Shown piece by piece: positions 62,322-64,000 of a stretch of 64,000 bases of DNA; within the stretch, counting starts at the first letter, position 1, and each line of letters opens with the position of its first letter. Location: positions 2,790,001-2,854,000 of the forward strand of contig NZ_CP077084.1 of NCBI RefSeq assembly GCF_014268275.3, written 5' to 3'. Position numbers and translations under genes: made by a program. The DNA is from Pseudomonas tritici (GTDB lineage Bacteria > Pseudomonadota > Gammaproteobacteria > Pseudomonadales > Pseudomonadaceae). The notes beneath the pieces are model-generated. The model did not search any database. It was not told the origin of the DNA and saw only the letters and a program-made list of their open reading frames with translations.

Positions 62322-62349
62322 AAAAAAAACCGGCTGATCAGGCCGGTTT
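62322..62349 (-). terminator. Terminator of the repeat-protein gene
   Basis: Stem AAACCGGC...GCCGGTTT around TGATCAG, followed on the minus strand by a run of eight Ts. It is 25 bases past the stop codon of the gene at 62374. Confidence 0.88.
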
Positions 62350-62373
62350 GGGGTTCCCGCAAGCAGCGGGAGG

Positions 62374-62721
62374 TTAAGCGTTGTTGCCTTGCAGACGATC
62401 AGCACCGCCTTCAGCCAGACCGCGTTCTTGCAGACGATCAGCACCACCTTCAGCCAGACCGCGTTCTTGCAGACGATCAGCACCGCCTTCAGCCAGACCG
62501 CGTTCTTGCAGGCGATCAGCACCGCCTTCAGCCAGACCGCGTTCTTGCAAGCGATCAGCACCGCCTTCGGCGACACGGCGGTCCAGCAGGCGGTCCGAAC
62601 CACCCTCTGCAACACGACTTTCGATCAGGCGATCCGAACCGCCTTCAGCAACCACTGGGTGAGCAAATGCATTTGCAGCAAGTACCGAGAAAGCGAGGCT
62701 AAGCAAGATTTGGCGTTTCAT
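62374..62721 (-). CDS. Secreted protein made of seven 13-residue repeats
   Basis: This 115-residue protein has a signal peptide (MKRQILLSLAFSVLAANAFA, cleavage near residue 20) followed by seven 13-residue repeats of the form (V/L)AEGG(S/A)DRLxxRx. The first two repeats are the most divergent (SDRLIESR, SDRLLDRR). The last five are nearly identical (ADRLQER with a following Gly), and the final one ends QGNNA. The 39-base unit repeats in the DNA with high identity, so copy number probably varies between strains. I do not recognise a function; it has no cysteine or membrane segment after the signal. A terminator follows. Confidence 0.8.
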   Translation of the reverse strand: MKRQILLSLAFSVLAANAFAHPVVAEGGSDRLIESRVAEGGSDRLLDRRVAEGGADRLQERGLAEGGADRLQERGLAEGGADRLQERGLAEGGADRLQERGLAEGGADRLQGNNA

Positions 62722-62867
62722 GATGGTGTGCTCCGAGTGTTTTAGTTTGGGTGTTGCCTGGTATGGGTTTGATGGTACGCGTTGCATTTTTTAAGAGAAC
62801 TTCATTGGGCTGATGGTGACTATCGACGCCAGCGATGGCTCGTGTTGGCGGGCCATCGCGGGGCCGG

Positions 62868-63590
62868 TCATGGCATCTGCGGCAATTCCTGTGGGCGCAG
62901 GTCGAACACCAGCACTTCGGCGTCTTCACCCTGGCTCAAGCGGATCTGCCGCTCATCCCGTACCCGAGCGCCATCGCCTTCCTGCAAGCGCTGGCCGTTC
63001 ACTTCAACGCTGCCCCGGGCCACATGGATGTACACGTGGCGGTCCGGCGGCAGGTTCAGGGTTGCGGCTTCGTCACCGTTGAACAGCCCGGCATACACCC
63101 GTGCGTCCTGACGCACGCTGAGGGCGCCGTCATTGCCCTCTGGCGAGATGATCAACTGCAGGCGCCCACGTTTCTGCGCCTCGCTGAAGTGCTCCTGCTG
63201 GTAGCGCGGCTCGGCGCCGGCCACCGCGGGCACGATCCAGATTTGCAGGAAGTGCACGCCACGGCTTTGGCTGTGGTTGAACTCGCTGTGGGCTACACCG
63301 CTGCCGGCGCTCATCAGTTGCACGTCGCCAGGGCGGATCACCGAGCCGGTGCCCAGGGTGTCCTTGTGTTCCAGGGCGCCTTCGAGCACATAGGAGAAAA
63401 TCTCCATGTCGCGGTGTGGGTGCTGGCCGAAGCCTTTGCCAGCGGCGACGCGGTCATCGTTGATCACCAGCAGGTCGGAAAACCCTTGTTCATTCGGGTT
63501 CCAGTAGTTGGCGAACGAGAAGGTGTGGAACGACTTCAACCAACCGTGATTGGCGGCGCCGCGTTCGGAAGCTTTGCGAAGGGTCAACAT
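62868..63590 (-). CDS. Pirin (YhhW-like) bicupin
   Basis: This 240-residue bicupin has the pirin N-terminal domain with metal-binding histidines in GFGQHPHRDMEIFSYVLEG (near 54-60), GDVQLMSAGSGVAHSEFNHS near 88 and FLQIWIVP near 114. The C-terminal cupin begins near 145. Family members include quercetinase-active YhhW and regulators, and this one cannot be further specified. It is divergent from the partial gene at 63772. Confidence 0.9.
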   Translation of the reverse strand: MLTLRKASERGAANHGWLKSFHTFSFANYWNPNEQGFSDLLVINDDRVAAGKGFGQHPHRDMEIFSYVLEGALEHKDTLGTGSVIRPGDVQLMSAGSGVAHSEFNHSQSRGVHFLQIWIVPAVAGAEPRYQQEHFSEAQKRGRLQLIISPEGNDGALSVRQDARVYAGLFNGDEAATLNLPPDRHVYIHVARGSVEVNGQRLQEGDGARVRDERQIRLSQGEDAEVLVFDLRPQELPQMP

Positions 63591-63771
63591 GGTCTTGTCC
63601 TCAAGTGGGAGCGGGCTGCGACATGCAGGGCTCCGTCGTTGAGAAAGAGATTAATGGTTACTGGACGGTTGATTAAGAAGGTGGATTCTGAATAACTGTC
63701 GCTTATGAGTTGACAGTTTCAGGCATGGCATACTGTCCGCCGTTTTCCTTTTTTGATGGACCTTTCCCTGT

Positions 63772-64000
63772 ATGAAAACCGTGGCCATGGCGCTGTTTCC
63801 GGACTTCCTCCTGCTCGACATGGCCGGGCCGCTCGAAGTGTTCTCCATTGCCAACCGCTACCTGCCGGCGGCCGCGCACTACCAGATCCTCACTATCGGC
63901 ACCGAGCCCGGCCCGTTGCGTGCTTCCAACGGCGTGATGGTGCAGACCGATCTGCTGCTGGACCAGGCCCTGGATGCCTACGACTTGCTGCTGGTGCCCG
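63772..64000 (+). CDS. DJ-1/PfpI-domain protein, probably GlxA-type AraC regulator (3' cut by window)
   Basis: The visible 76 residues (MKTVAMALFPDFLLLDMAGP, LEVFSIANRYLPAAAHYQIL) are the start of a DJ-1/PfpI-like domain, as in the N-terminal half of the GlxA-type regulators. The gene runs past base 64000, so the presence of an AraC domain is a guess. Confidence 0.75.
   Translation, partial: MKTVAMALFPDFLLLDMAGPLEVFSIANRYLPAAAHYQILTIGTEPGPLRASNGVMVQTDLLLDQALDAYDLLLVP

Noticed and set aside
62381..62662. 93-residue plus-strand repeat protein opposite the secreted repeat gene
   Set aside because: The minus strand has a signal peptide, a start context and a terminator; the plus-strand repeats are only its mirror.

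Overview
The window looks like chromosome of a fluorescent Pseudomonas (P. fluorescens group). It is GC-rich, carries an almost complete pyoverdine locus in the gene order known from P. aeruginosa, is strewn with REP/REPIN-type palindromes typical of this group, and contains no rRNA, tRNA, transposase, phage or CRISPR feature that I can see.

Region 1 (1-19639), pyoverdine siderophore: the 3' end of the terminal peptide synthetase (pvdD-like, three modules plus thioesterase), the ferripyoverdine receptor fpvA, the exporter pvdE, the hydroxyornithine formyltransferase pvdF, and the periplasmic maturation enzymes pvdO, pvdN, pvdM and pvdP. The two divergent intergenic regions (pvdE/pvdF and pvdM/pvdP) each hold two back-to-back matches to the PvdS iron-starvation promoter, TAAAT-N16-CGT, all four with the same spacing. 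Ferribactin is made in the cytoplasm, exported by PvdE and matured in the periplasm by PvdN, PvdM, PvdP and PvdO. FpvA re-imports the iron-loaded product.

Region 2 (19640-25043): a LuxR-type regulator, a repeat-rich gap, an antibiotic-biosynthesis-monooxygenase-like membrane protein, an amidohydrolase, a YcaC-like cysteine hydrolase and a LysR regulator. Region 3 (25165-35057), organosulfur metabolism: a decayed 2-hydroxyacid dehydrogenase, an acyl-CoA-dehydrogenase-like oxidoreductase, two luciferase-like flavin monooxygenases, a sulfonate-type binding protein, a four-domain rhodanese, a thiol dioxygenase, a LysR regulator and a class II aldolase.

Region 4 (35326-57514), exopolysaccharide: a PAP2-like membrane protein, two small coupled genes (one resembling only the last domain of phosphomannomutase), then a Wzx/Wzy-type cluster with Wzb, Wzc, flippase, polymerase, pyruvyltransferase, acyltransferase, a nitroreductase-like protein, glycosyltransferases, GDP-fucose synthesis (manC, gmd, fcl) and a Nudix hydrolase. 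A gfcA-wza-gfcB-gfcC-gfcD (yjbEFGH-like) secretion block and the initiating transferase wcaJ follow. The predicted product is a fucose-containing, probably pyruvylated and acylated colanic-acid-like polymer.

Region 5 (57745-59852): three co-directional genes for two winged-helix proteins and a catalytically dead EAL-like domain, a candidate regulatory module beside the polysaccharide cluster. Region 6 (60282-64000): a thioesterase-fold protein, a GlxA/AraC-type regulator, a decayed quinone oxidoreductase, a secreted protein of seven 13-residue repeats, a pirin, and the start of a second DJ-1/PfpI-type protein. The most novel-looking items are the orphan phosphomannomutase tail with its partner, the degenerate-EAL trio, the 13-residue repeat protein, and a nested palindrome at 32692-32925.
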